The notes under the pieces were generated by a model, which had not been told where the DNA came from, made no database searches, and was given only the letters and a program-made list of their open reading frames with translations. A program made the translations under genes and the position numbers. DNA of 64,000 nt from Thiohalophilus sp. (GTDB lineage Bacteria; Pseudomonadota; Gammaproteobacteria; UBA6429; Thiohalophilaceae): NCBI RefSeq assembly GCF_034522235.1, contig NZ_JAXHLN010000003.1, forward strand, positions 1,612,001 through 1,676,000, written 5' to 3'. Below, piece after piece: positions 57,442 to 64,000 of this stretch (position 1 is the stretch's first letter; each line of letters starts with the position of its first letter).

Positions 57442-57472
57442 AAAAAGTAACCGCTCTTTAAGAGCGGTTACT
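57442..57472 (-). terminator. Rho-independent terminator of cspD
   Basis: agtaaccgctctt-t-aagagcggttact (57446-57472) followed on the minus strand by TTTTTG. It may also serve icd from the other side, though without a T-run there. Confidence 0.8.
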
Positions 57473-57502
57473 GGTTGGTGCGTGGATTTGTCGCCGGACC
57501 GA

Positions 57503-57721
57503 TCAGTGGGTTCCGGTGTCCTGGGGGGTGATGGTGGTCGCATGCATCCCTTTGGGGCCCTGCTGATACTCGAATTCAACCTGCTGGCCCTTTTTCAGGG
57601 TCTTGTAGCCGTCCATGCTGATGGCGGAAAAATGAGCAAAAATATCGTCTCCGCCGTTTTCCGGGGCGATAAACCCGTAACCCTTGGCATTACTGAACCA
57701 TTTTACTGTACCTGTCGACAT
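57503..57721 (-). CDS. cspD: Cold-shock-domain protein CspD-like
   Basis: 72 residues, RNA-binding motifs KWFSNAKGYGFI and DIFAHFSAI. Adjacent to clpS-clpA as in E. coli, where CspD inhibits replication in stationary phase. A GGAGG site precedes the ATG. Confidence 0.9.
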   Translation of the reverse strand: MSTGTVKWFSNAKGYGFIAPENGGDDIFAHFSAISMDGYKTLKKGQQVEFEYQQGPKGMHATTITPQDTGTH

Positions 57722-57917
57722 AATCTTTCAGCCTCCTTGTCCATCGACGGGGCAAACCCGGTTACCCCTTTTGTTGCCATGGAATTGCAGTGCCCCGGGG
57801 CCGGCCCGGGTGCAACTTTATCCCCTGACTATAGTCAAATTCAGTTGAATTTCATCCGTCAGAGTCCACAAAAATGGGGGATGGGCATCTTCCTCGCGTA
57901 TCGGCTAAAATCGGCCT

Positions 57918-58256
57918 ATGAGTGATCAAGAGCATACCCGAGACAACCAGGATGAGGGGCTGGTCCTTGACGAGGCGAAACCCAAGGTCAAGCGCCCGCC
58001 AATGTATAAAGTTTTGCTGATAAATGACGATTACACTCCTATGGAGTTTGTCGTGCATGTATTGCAGGCATTTTTTGGCATGGATCGTGAAAAGGCGACC
58101 CATATCATGTTGAACGTCCATACCAAGGGCAAAGGCATCTGCGGCATTTATCCCCGCGATGTTGCCGAAACCAAGGTGGCACAGGTCAACGAGTATTCGA
58201 GGCAGAATGAACATCCGTTACTCTGTACCCTGGAGCCGGATGCCGATGAGCAGTAG
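57918..58256 (+). CDS. clpS: ClpS, N-degron adaptor
   Basis: 112 residues; core [20 protein letters not shown] (the N-degron pocket Asn-Asp-Asp), [24 protein letters not shown]. Delivers proteins with Leu, Phe, Tyr or Trp at the N-terminus to ClpA. 14 bp before clpA. Confidence 0.96.
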   Translation: MSDQEHTRDNQDEGLVLDEAKPKVKRPPMYKVLLINDDYTPMEFVVHVLQAFFGMDREKATHIMLNVHTKGKGICGIYPRDVAETKVAQVNEYSRQNEHPLLCTLEPDADEQ

Positions 58257-58270
58257 GCGAGGAGGTCGTC

Positions 58271-60529
58271 ATGTTGAACAAGGACCTGGAAAAAACCCTG
58301 AATGAAGCTTTCAAACAGGCGCGGGAGCAGCACCACGAATTTATGACCGTGGAGCATCTGCTCCTGGCGCTGCTGGACAATCCCTCTGCCATCGAGGTCC
58401 TCAAAGCCTGCGGTGCCAATGTCGAGGCCTTGCGCAAGGACCTGAGTAAATTCCTCGACGAGACCATGCCGCTGTTGCCGCCCCATGACGACCGCGAGAC
58501 CCAGCCAACCCTCGGCTTTCAGCGCGTACTGCAACGGGCGGTGTTTCATGTGCAGTCTTCCGGCAAGCAGGAGGTCAGCGGGGCCAACGTCCTGGTGGCC
58601 ATCTTCAGCGAGCAGGAGTCCCAGGCTGTCTACTTTCTGAAAAAGCAGGACGTCAATCGCCTGGAGGTGGTGAATTACCTCTCTCACGGCATCAGCAAGG
58701 TGCAGGACGAAGAGCAGGTGGACCCGGAAAACCTCGGCGACGAGGAGGGTGGCGAAGACGCCAGCAATCCGCTCAAGCAGTTTACCGCCAATCTCAACGA
58801 GCTGGCCCGACAGGGTCGGATCGATCCGCTGATCGGCCGCAAGAATGAGCTGGAACGCACCATCCAGGTATTGTGCCGCCGGCGCAAGAACAACCCGCTG
58901 TTCGTCGGCGAAGCCGGCGTGGGCAAGACCGCCCTGGCCGAGGGACTGGCCAAGAAGATCGTCGACGGCGAGGTCCCGGAAATCCTCCGCGACAGCGTCA
59001 TCTATTCGCTGGATCTGGGCACCCTGCTGGCCGGCACCAAATACCGCGGCGATTTCGAAAAGCGGCTCAAGGCCGTGCTCGCTCAACTGCACAAGCAGGA
59101 GGGCGCGGTGCTGTTCGTGGATGAGATCCATACTATCATCGGCGCCGGTGCGGCTTCGGGCGGGGCCATGGATGCCTCCAACCTGATCAAGCCGGTGCTG
59201 GCCTCCGGTGAGCTCAAGTGCATCGGCTCCACCACTTACCAGGAATATCGTGGCATCTTCGAGAAGGACCGGGCGCTCTCGCGCCGCTTCCAGAAGATCG
59301 ATGTGCCCGAGCCGACGGTGGAAGAGTGCGTGCAGATACTTGAAGGGCTCAAGTCCCGTTTCGAGGAACACCACAGCGTGCGCTATACCCATCAGGCACT
59401 GCGCCTGGCCGCGGAGCTGTCGGAGCGCTATATCAATGATCGGCACCTGCCGGACAAGGCGATCGATGTGATCGACGAAGCGGGGGCCAATCAGCGCATG
59501 CAGGCCCCGTCCAAGCGCAAGAAAACCATCGGTGTGAAAGAGATCGAAGCGATCGTGGCCAAGATTGCCCGGATCCCCCCCAAGACCGTCTCCTCCAGCG
59601 ATATGGAGACCCTGCGCAACATGGAACGGGATCTCAAGCTGGTCATCTACGGTCAGGAAGAGGCGGTCGACAGTCTCTCCGCGGCCATCAAGCTCTCCCG
59701 GGCCGGGCTGGGCAACGAGAGCCGCCCCATCGGCTCCTTCCTGTTCGCCGGGCCCACCGGTGTCGGCAAGACCGAGGTGACCAAGCAGCTGGCGCGGATC
59801 ATGGGGATCGAGCTGATTCGCTTCGACATGTCCGAGTACATGGAACGGCACACCGTCTCACGGCTGATCGGCGCACCGCCGGGCTATGTGGGTTACGACC
59901 AGGGCGGGCTGCTGACCGAGGAGATCAACAAGCATCCGCATGCGGTATTGCTGCTCGATGAGATCGAAAAGGCCCATCCCGATGTCTTCAACCTGCTGTT
60001 GCAGGTGATGGATCACGGTACCCTGACCGACAACAACGGGCGCAAGGCCGATTTTCGCAACGTCATCATTGTCATGACCACCAATGCCGGCGCCGAGAAC
60101 CTGTCGCGCAGCTCCATCGGCTTCACCCGGCAGGATCACTCCAGCGATGCCATGGAAGCGATCAAGAAGACCTTCACGCCGGAATTCCGCAACCGGCTGG
60201 ATGCGGTCATCCAGTTCAAGCAACTGAGCCCGGACATCATCAGCCAGGTGGTCGACAAGTTCATGTTCGAATTCGAGGCCCAGCTGGAAGAGAAGGGCGT
60301 CAGCCTGGAAGTGGATGCCGAGGCCCGTACCTGGCTGGCCATGCGCGGCTACGATCCGACCATGGGTGCCCGGCCGATGGCACGGCTGATTCAGGAAAAT
60401 ATCAAAAAACCGCTGGCCGAGGAGCTGCTGTTCGGCAAGCTGGCCCACGGCGGGCATATCCGGATCAGCGTCGACAACGACGAACTGAGCTTCGAGATGG
60501 AAGGCAAGGACGAACTGGCCACCAGCTAG
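58271..60529 (+). CDS. clpA: ClpA, ATPase subunit of ClpAP protease
   Basis: 752 residues. N-domain, first AAA+ with GEAGVGKTALAEG (about 215) and second with GPTGVGKTEVTKQ (about 495). The ClpP-binding loop appears as SSIGFTRQD (IGF). Partner ClpP is not in the window. GAGG precedes the ATG. A gagggacgag repeat starts two bases after the stop. Confidence 0.97.
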   Translation: MLNKDLEKTLNEAFKQAREQHHEFMTVEHLLLALLDNPSAIEVLKACGANVEALRKDLSKFLDETMPLLPPHDDRETQPTLGFQRVLQRAVFHVQSSGKQEVSGANVLVAIFSEQESQAVYFLKKQDVNRLEVVNYLSHGISKVQDEEQVDPENLGDEEGGEDASNPLKQFTANLNELARQGRIDPLIGRKNELERTIQVLCRRRKNNPLFVGEAGVGKTALAEGLAKKIVDGEVPEILRDSVIYSLDLGTLLAGTKYRGDFEKRLKAVLAQLHKQEGAVLFVDEIHTIIGAGAASGGAMDASNLIKPVLASGELKCIGSTTYQEYRGIFEKDRALSRRFQKIDVPEPTVEECVQILEGLKSRFEEHHSVRYTHQALRLAAELSERYINDRHLPDKAIDVIDEAGANQRMQAPSKRKKTIGVKEIEAIVAKIARIPPKTVSSSDMETLRNMERDLKLVIYGQEEAVDSLSAAIKLSRAGLGNESRPIGSFLFAGPTGVGKTEVTKQLARIMGIELIRFDMSEYMERHTVSRLIGAPPGYVGYDQGGLLTEEINKHPHAVLLLDEIEKAHPDVFNLLLQVMDHGTLTDNNGRKADFRNVIIVMTTNAGAENLSRSSIGFTRQDHSSDAMEAIKKTFTPEFRNRLDAVIQFKQLSPDIISQVVDKFMFEFEAQLEEKGVSLEVDAEARTWLAMRGYDPTMGARPMARLIQENIKKPLAEELLFGKLAHGGHIRISVDNDELSFEMEGKDELATS

Positions 60530-60531
60530 TG

Positions 60532-60559
60532 CCGAGGGACGAGTTACGAGGGACGAGGT
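60532..60559. repeat. gagggacgag repeat, copy 2
   Basis: ccgagggacgagttacgagggacgaggt, one central difference from 20677-20704. Followed by a small hairpin ggtgcgt-tct-acgcacc at 60576-60592. Confidence 0.85.
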
Positions 60560-60669
60560 TGTTCAATCCGGATAGGGTGCGTTCTACGCACCGTCCGTAC
60601 CAGAGGCCAGGTCCTGGGGAACAATATTCCAGAGGGTTTTGTTTTTCTAGAAACTAGCCCCTGGAACCT

Positions 60670-60688
60670 GCCAGGCCGGAGGCCTGGC
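60670..60688. terminator. Stem-loop at the end of infA
   Basis: gccaggcc-gga-ggcctggc, 8 bp GC stem touching the infA stop. No clear T-run. Possible terminator between converging clpA and infA. Confidence 0.5.
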
Positions 60689-60907
60689 CTAGCGATTGCG
60701 GAAGGTGATGCGGCCCTTGCTGAGATCGTAGGGGGTCAGCTGGACGGTGACCTTGTCGCCGGTCAGGATGCGAATATAGTGCTTGCGCATTTTGCCGGAG
60801 ATATGCGCGGTCACAATATGACCATTTTCGAGTTCAACCCGAAATGTGGTGTTAGGCAGGGTTTCAACCACCGTGCCTTCCATTTCAATATGTTCTTCTT
60901 TAGCCAT
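60689..60907 (-). CDS. infA: Translation initiation factor IF-1
   Basis: 72 residues; OB-fold words [57 protein letters not shown]. Position next to clpA matches E. coli order clpA-infA-aat. Confidence 0.97.
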   Translation of the reverse strand: MAKEEHIEMEGTVVETLPNTTFRVELENGHIVTAHISGKMRKHYIRILTGDKVTVQLTPYDLSKGRITFRNR

Positions 60908-61042
60908 TCAGCAAATATTCTCACTCTCCCGAAACAGCGCGAATGATGCCTGATTCGGGGCCAATTTTCAAAGTAAATACGTATATAGCGACGGATCCGG
61001 CCGTTTCAAGGCCGAGGAGAGGGGACAGTGGTGAGGGGCGAC

Positions 61043-61279
61043 TCAGACCGCTACGGCGCATCGCCAGTCTACCGTGCTCCAGTAGACGTGGGGGTGAACC
61101 AGTTGGTCATCCAGAACGATCTCCATTCCCAGTAGCCGGGTAATCCGATCCAGATCGGGAATGGCCGCGAGATCCGCTTTTAAGCGGTCAAAGTGCTGGT
61201 GGTTCATCGATAACACATTGGGCCGAAAGCCCTGCTCAAGCTCGAACTGGTTAGCGAGGCGATAGATGAAGCTCAGCAT
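61043..61279 (-). CDS. Small conserved-looking hypothetical protein
   Basis: 78 residues (MLSFIYRLANQFELEQGFRPNVLSMNHQHFDRLKADL..). No cysteine except in the C-terminal WRCAVAV. AGGAGG lies 6 bases upstream of the ATG, supporting translation. No family recognised. Confidence 0.72.
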   Translation of the reverse strand: MLSFIYRLANQFELEQGFRPNVLSMNHQHFDRLKADLAAIPDLDRITRLLGMEIVLDDQLVHPHVYWSTVDWRCAVAV

Positions 61280-61490
61280 AAGGCACCTCCTGTGTTGGGA
61301 ACCCCAAATGTGCCTGTCTATTAAGACAACCCGATGACACGGGAGTTCGGATGGCCTTGTTTATTATATCGTCCCGCCACGCCAAGTGCTTTAATTCGAT
61401 GAAAAACCAATTGTGAACGAATGTCACAATTCTGATTCGGCGCTGTGAGAGCGGTTATACTGAACGTTCAGGGAGTTTTTATTTGCAAAG

Positions 61491-61513
61491 ACGCCGTTGC
61501 CCAATACGGCGTT
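61491..61513 (-). terminator. Possible terminator at the bpt stop
   Basis: acgccgt-tgcccaat-acggcgt overlaps the bpt stop codon region; a short T-rich tract follows at some distance. Weak. Confidence 0.4.
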
Positions 61514-62249
61514 AACCTGCCTTTTCCAGCTGAACCCATTGTCGGCCGTCGTACCCCTCCAGGGGCTGAAAACGGCGTTTGTAATTCATTTTTTCCGATT
61601 CCCGAATCCAGTAACCGAGATAGAGATAGGACAGTTGACGTTCGTGAGCCAGTTCGATCTGCTGCAGGATGGCCTGCGTTCCCAGCCCGCGTTGCGCGGC
61701 GTCGGGATCGAAAAAGGTATACACCGCTGACAGGCCGTCCGCGAGTCGATCGGTCACCGCGACGGCCAGCAATTGTTGTTGATGACGAAGTTCCAGCAGT
61801 TCGGTATTGGCCCAGTAGGAGTCGAGCACCCGCATATAGGTGTCGGGATCATCCTCGTCCATACCGCCACCGGGGTGGCGATGCTGCATATAACGGCGGT
61901 ACAACGCGTAGTGCTCATCGATAAATTCAACAGGGCGTATCACCCTGTGCAAGTCCTCGTTGGCCCTGCGGGTACGCCGTTGGCTGCGCGTCGGTTGAAA
62001 TTGTTCGACCGGGATCCGTACCGGAACACAGGCCCGGCAATTTCGGCAATGCGGGCGATAGATGTAATTGCCGCTGCGGCGAAAGCCGATGGTGGCCAGT
62101 GCCGAATAGTGCTGCGGCGTCAACAGCAGGGAGGGGTCGACGAAGATCGAGGTGGCCGTGCGATTCTCAAGATAACTGCAGGGATGTTCCGGGCTGGCAA
62201 AAAACTGCAGCTTGTCCAGTAATGGGTGGATTGTCTGGCGATCATTCAT
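61512..62249 (-). CDS. bpt: Aspartate/glutamate leucyltransferase Bpt
   Basis: 245 residues. N-terminal cysteine pair region (PEHPCSYL) and CRNCRACVPVRIPVEQF; HRVIRPVEF; GYWIRESEKMNYKRRFQPLEGY at the end, all typical of the ATE/Bpt family. Adds Leu to proteins with N-terminal Asp or Glu, creating ClpS substrates. 15 bp after aat. Confidence 0.95.
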   Translation of the reverse strand: MNDRQTIHPLLDKLQFFASPEHPCSYLENRTATSIFVDPSLLLTPQHYSALATIGFRRSGNYIYRPHCRNCRACVPVRIPVEQFQPTRSQRRTRRANEDLHRVIRPVEFIDEHYALYRRYMQHRHPGGGMDEDDPDTYMRVLDSYWANTELLELRHQQQLLAVAVTDRLADGLSAVYTFFDPDAAQRGLGTQAILQQIELAHERQLSYLYLGYWIRESEKMNYKRRFQPLEGYDGRQWVQLEKAG

Positions 62250-62264
62250 CAGAATTTACACGCT

Positions 62265-63011
62265 TTATCGGTTCCGGAACTCGATACGACCTGTCTCTTG
62301 TAACAGCCTGATCCATTGTAAATCGGTTGTCCAGTGTTCGGCCACGACAAGCTCACAATAGTTGTTTAAATAACGGGTGAATTCCTGGCGAGGAATCGTT
62401 ATGGCGCCCAGGCTGTTCAGGTGTGCGGTCTCTACCTGACAGTCGATCAATTGAAAACCCCACTGACGCAGATGTGCCGCCAGGGTGACAAAGGCCACCT
62501 TGGATGCATCGGTCATGCGGGCAAACATCGATTCGCCAAAGAAGACCTTGCCCAGGGCGACACCGTACAGTCCGCCGACCAGTTTGTTCTGATACCAGGC
62601 TTCGACCGAATGGGCGTGACCGGCTTGATGCAGGCGTTGATAAGCCTGCTGCATTTCATCGGTGATCCAGGTCCCGAAGCCATCCTCACGCGGTTCGGCA
62701 CAATGTCGTATTACCTCGGCGAAGGCGTTATCAAAGGTGATCTGATAATCCCCTTTTTTCAGTCGCTTGCGCAAACTGCGGGAGATTTTCAGTTGTTCGG
62801 GAAACAGTACCGAGCGTGGATCGGGCGACCACCAGAGGATCGGTTGCGCGTCACTGTACCAGGGAAAGATCCCGTGACGGTAGGCAGCCAGCAGGCGCGT
62901 AATGGAAAGATCCCCACCGATCGCCAGCAGGCCGTCCGGATCGCGCAACGCCAGTTCCACATCGGGAAACCAGGCAGGCTGGTGAGGCGGTAACCAGTAG
63001 GGAGCGCTCAT
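62265..63011 (-). CDS. aat: Leucyl/phenylalanyl-tRNA-protein transferase
   Basis: 248 residues. [48 protein letters not shown] and [18 protein letters not shown] are family signatures. Adds Leu or Phe to N-terminal Lys/Arg proteins, completing the N-degron pathway with Bpt, ClpS and ClpA. 8 bp after the next gene, so an operon. Confidence 0.97.
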   Translation of the reverse strand: MSAPYWLPPHQPAWFPDVELALRDPDGLLAIGGDLSITRLLAAYRHGIFPWYSDAQPILWWSPDPRSVLFPEQLKISRSLRKRLKKGDYQITFDNAFAEVIRHCAEPREDGFGTWITDEMQQAYQRLHQAGHAHSVEAWYQNKLVGGLYGVALGKVFFGESMFARMTDASKVAFVTLAAHLRQWGFQLIDCQVETAHLNSLGAITIPRQEFTRYLNNYCELVVAEHWTTDLQWIRLLQETGRIEFRNR

Positions 63012-63019
63012 GGTTGCAA

Positions 63020-64000
63020 TTAACCGGCTTGTTTAAAGGGCGAATGATCCTGCAACTCGTCGATATAATCTTCCACGGCTTCGCGCTCATGATCAAGATA
63101 GCGAATCAGCCCTTCGCGGAACCCCTCGTGTGCAATCCAGTGTGCCGACCAGGTCGGGGTTGGCAAAAAACCGCGACTGATCTTGTGTTCGCCCTGGGCG
63201 CCGGGCTCGAACCATTGCAGCCCGTGGTCGATGCAGTAGTCGAGGCCCTGGTAATAACAGGCTTCGAAATGCAGGCTGTGGAATTCCCGGTTGCAGCCCC
63301 AGTGTCGGCCATACAGGGTATCGTCGCCGCGGATATTAAACGCCGCCGCCACATACTCGCCCTGATGTTTGGCCATCACCACAACCATGTTGTTTGGCAT
63401 GGTTTCACCGATTTCCATAAAGAATTCGCGGGAGAGGGTGGGGATGCCGCTTTTACGTTCGAACGTGGATCGATAAAAGCGGTGATAGATGTCCCAGTGC
63501 TGTTCCTCCATCTCGTCGCCGTGACGGATTTCGATCTCGACTCCCTGTTCCTGGACCATCCGTCGCTCACGGCGGATTTTCTTGCGCTTTTGCTGGGTAA
63601 AGTGCGACAGATAATCGTCAAAATCCCGATAGCCATCATTCTGCCAGTGAAACTGACAACCCAGGCGCATCAAATAGCGCGGGTCGGCCTGAAACAACCG
63701 TGTATCCCGTTCATCGGTAAACAGCCAGTGCAGGGACGACATGCCGCTCTGTTGTGCATGTGCGGTTGCCGCGTCGACTAACTGCAATGCGTAAGTTGCA
63801 AAGTCCCTATCCGCACGCACCAGCAGGCGCGGGCCGGTCGCCGGGGTGTAGGGGATCGCGACCACCAGCTTGGGGTAATAACGCAGCCCGGCCCGATGCC
63901 AGGCATCGGCCCAGGCCCAGTCAAACACAAACTCGCCGTAGGAATTATCCTTGATGTACATCGGCGCGGCGGCCACCGGGATACCGTCTTCCTCGATCAG
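63020..64000 (-). CDS. GNAT/FemAB-like protein (DUF482 type), N-terminus outside window
   Basis: At least 326 residues; the frame stays open to position 64000 ([24 protein letters not shown]). Words [34 protein letters not shown] and [27 protein letters not shown] match the large acyltransferase-like family often annotated as peptidoglycan-related. It lies upstream of aat in many proteobacteria. Function uncharacterised. Confidence 0.85.
   Translation of the reverse strand: MIEEDGIPVAAAPMYIKDNSYGEFVFDWAWADAWHRAGLRYYPKLVVAIPYTPATGPRLLVRADRDFATYALQLVDAATAHAQQSGMSSLHWLFTDERDTRLFQADPRYLMRLGCQFHWQNDGYRDFDDYLSHFTQQKRKKIRRERRMVQEQGVEIEIRHGDEMEEQHWDIYHRFYRSTFERKSGIPTLSREFFMEIGETMPNNMVVVMAKHQGEYVAAAFNIRGDDTLYGRHWGCNREFHSLHFEACYYQGLDYCIDHGLQWFEPGAQGEHKISRGFLPTPTWSAHWIAHEGFREGLIRYLDHEREAVEDYIDELQDHSPFKQAG

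Noticed and set aside
58148-59851. 567-residue frame opposite clpS/clpA
   Set aside because: Antisense shadow of clpA; no ribosome site or recognisable domain.

Overview
This window looks like a chromosomal segment of a sulfur-oxidising gammaproteobacterium, most likely a chemolithotroph related to the Chromatiales/Thiohalomonadales. I cannot name a genus. The main evidence is a complete oxidative (reverse-type) dissimilatory sulfite reductase operon in the Allochromatium order dsrABEFHCMKLJOP-NR. In addition, the housekeeping neighbourhoods rluE-nudJ-mnmA-hflD / icd and cspD-clpS-clpA-infA-aat match the gene order known from enterobacterial genomes. No rRNA, tRNA or CRISPR array was recognised.

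Layout. Positions 1-13405 (minus strand) hold a partial membrane sensor kinase and then the dsr operon, which reads from dsrA at 13405 down to dsrR at 532. A repeat and a terminator separate dsrP from dsrNR. Positions 13900-25100 are an accessory stretch. It contains four small or unknown proteins, a stand-alone Cas6/Cmx6-like protein, a DsrC paralogue with no cysteines, three 2-oxoglutarate/Fe(II) oxygenases, a porin-like gene coupled to a solute-binding protein, and several conserved proteins of unknown function. Positions 25356-29749 form a compact operon: MoxR ATPase, VWA/metallopeptidase-like protein, a DsrS-like protein, an unknown protein and glutaredoxin. egtBD (ergothioneine synthesis) follows. 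Positions 32176-37915 (minus) encode a six-gene Mrp-type Na+/H+ antiporter with fused A and B subunits. Positions 38019-51593 (minus) carry an M61 peptidase, a secretin-domain-like protein, roxA, purB, acnA, hflD, mnmA, nudJ and rluE. Positions 51694-55921 hold a GGDEF-EAL gene split by a 1.3 kb IS256-family element with a perfect target duplication. The window ends with icd, cspD, clpS-clpA, infA, bpt and aat, plus a partial acyltransferase-like gene.

How the genes work together. DsrAB, DsrC, DsrEFH, DsrMKJOP and DsrL oxidise intracellular sulfane sulfur to sulfite. DsrN makes the siro(heme)amide cofactor. The Cas6-like/DsrC-like cluster 1.5 kb from dsrA, and the MoxR-VWA-DsrS-like operon, are the best candidates for undescribed accessory systems linked to this metabolism. 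ClpS, ClpA, Bpt and Aat together form an N-degron degradation module.

The window is also unusually rich in intergenic repeats. The main family has a nested inverted structure: a GC-rich outer arm (GCGGAG.TCGCAGAGGCG type) around an AT-rich inner arm (GTTGAATTTTGAATT type). At least eight copies or remnants sit just after stop codons or between genes. Other families (gagggacgag, accacgaagacacgaag, caccgaagtcactgaa, and a REP-like ctgtaggag pair) occur in the same positions. One of them supplies the C-terminus of a protein, and another flanks a decayed duplicate of the hflD 3' end.
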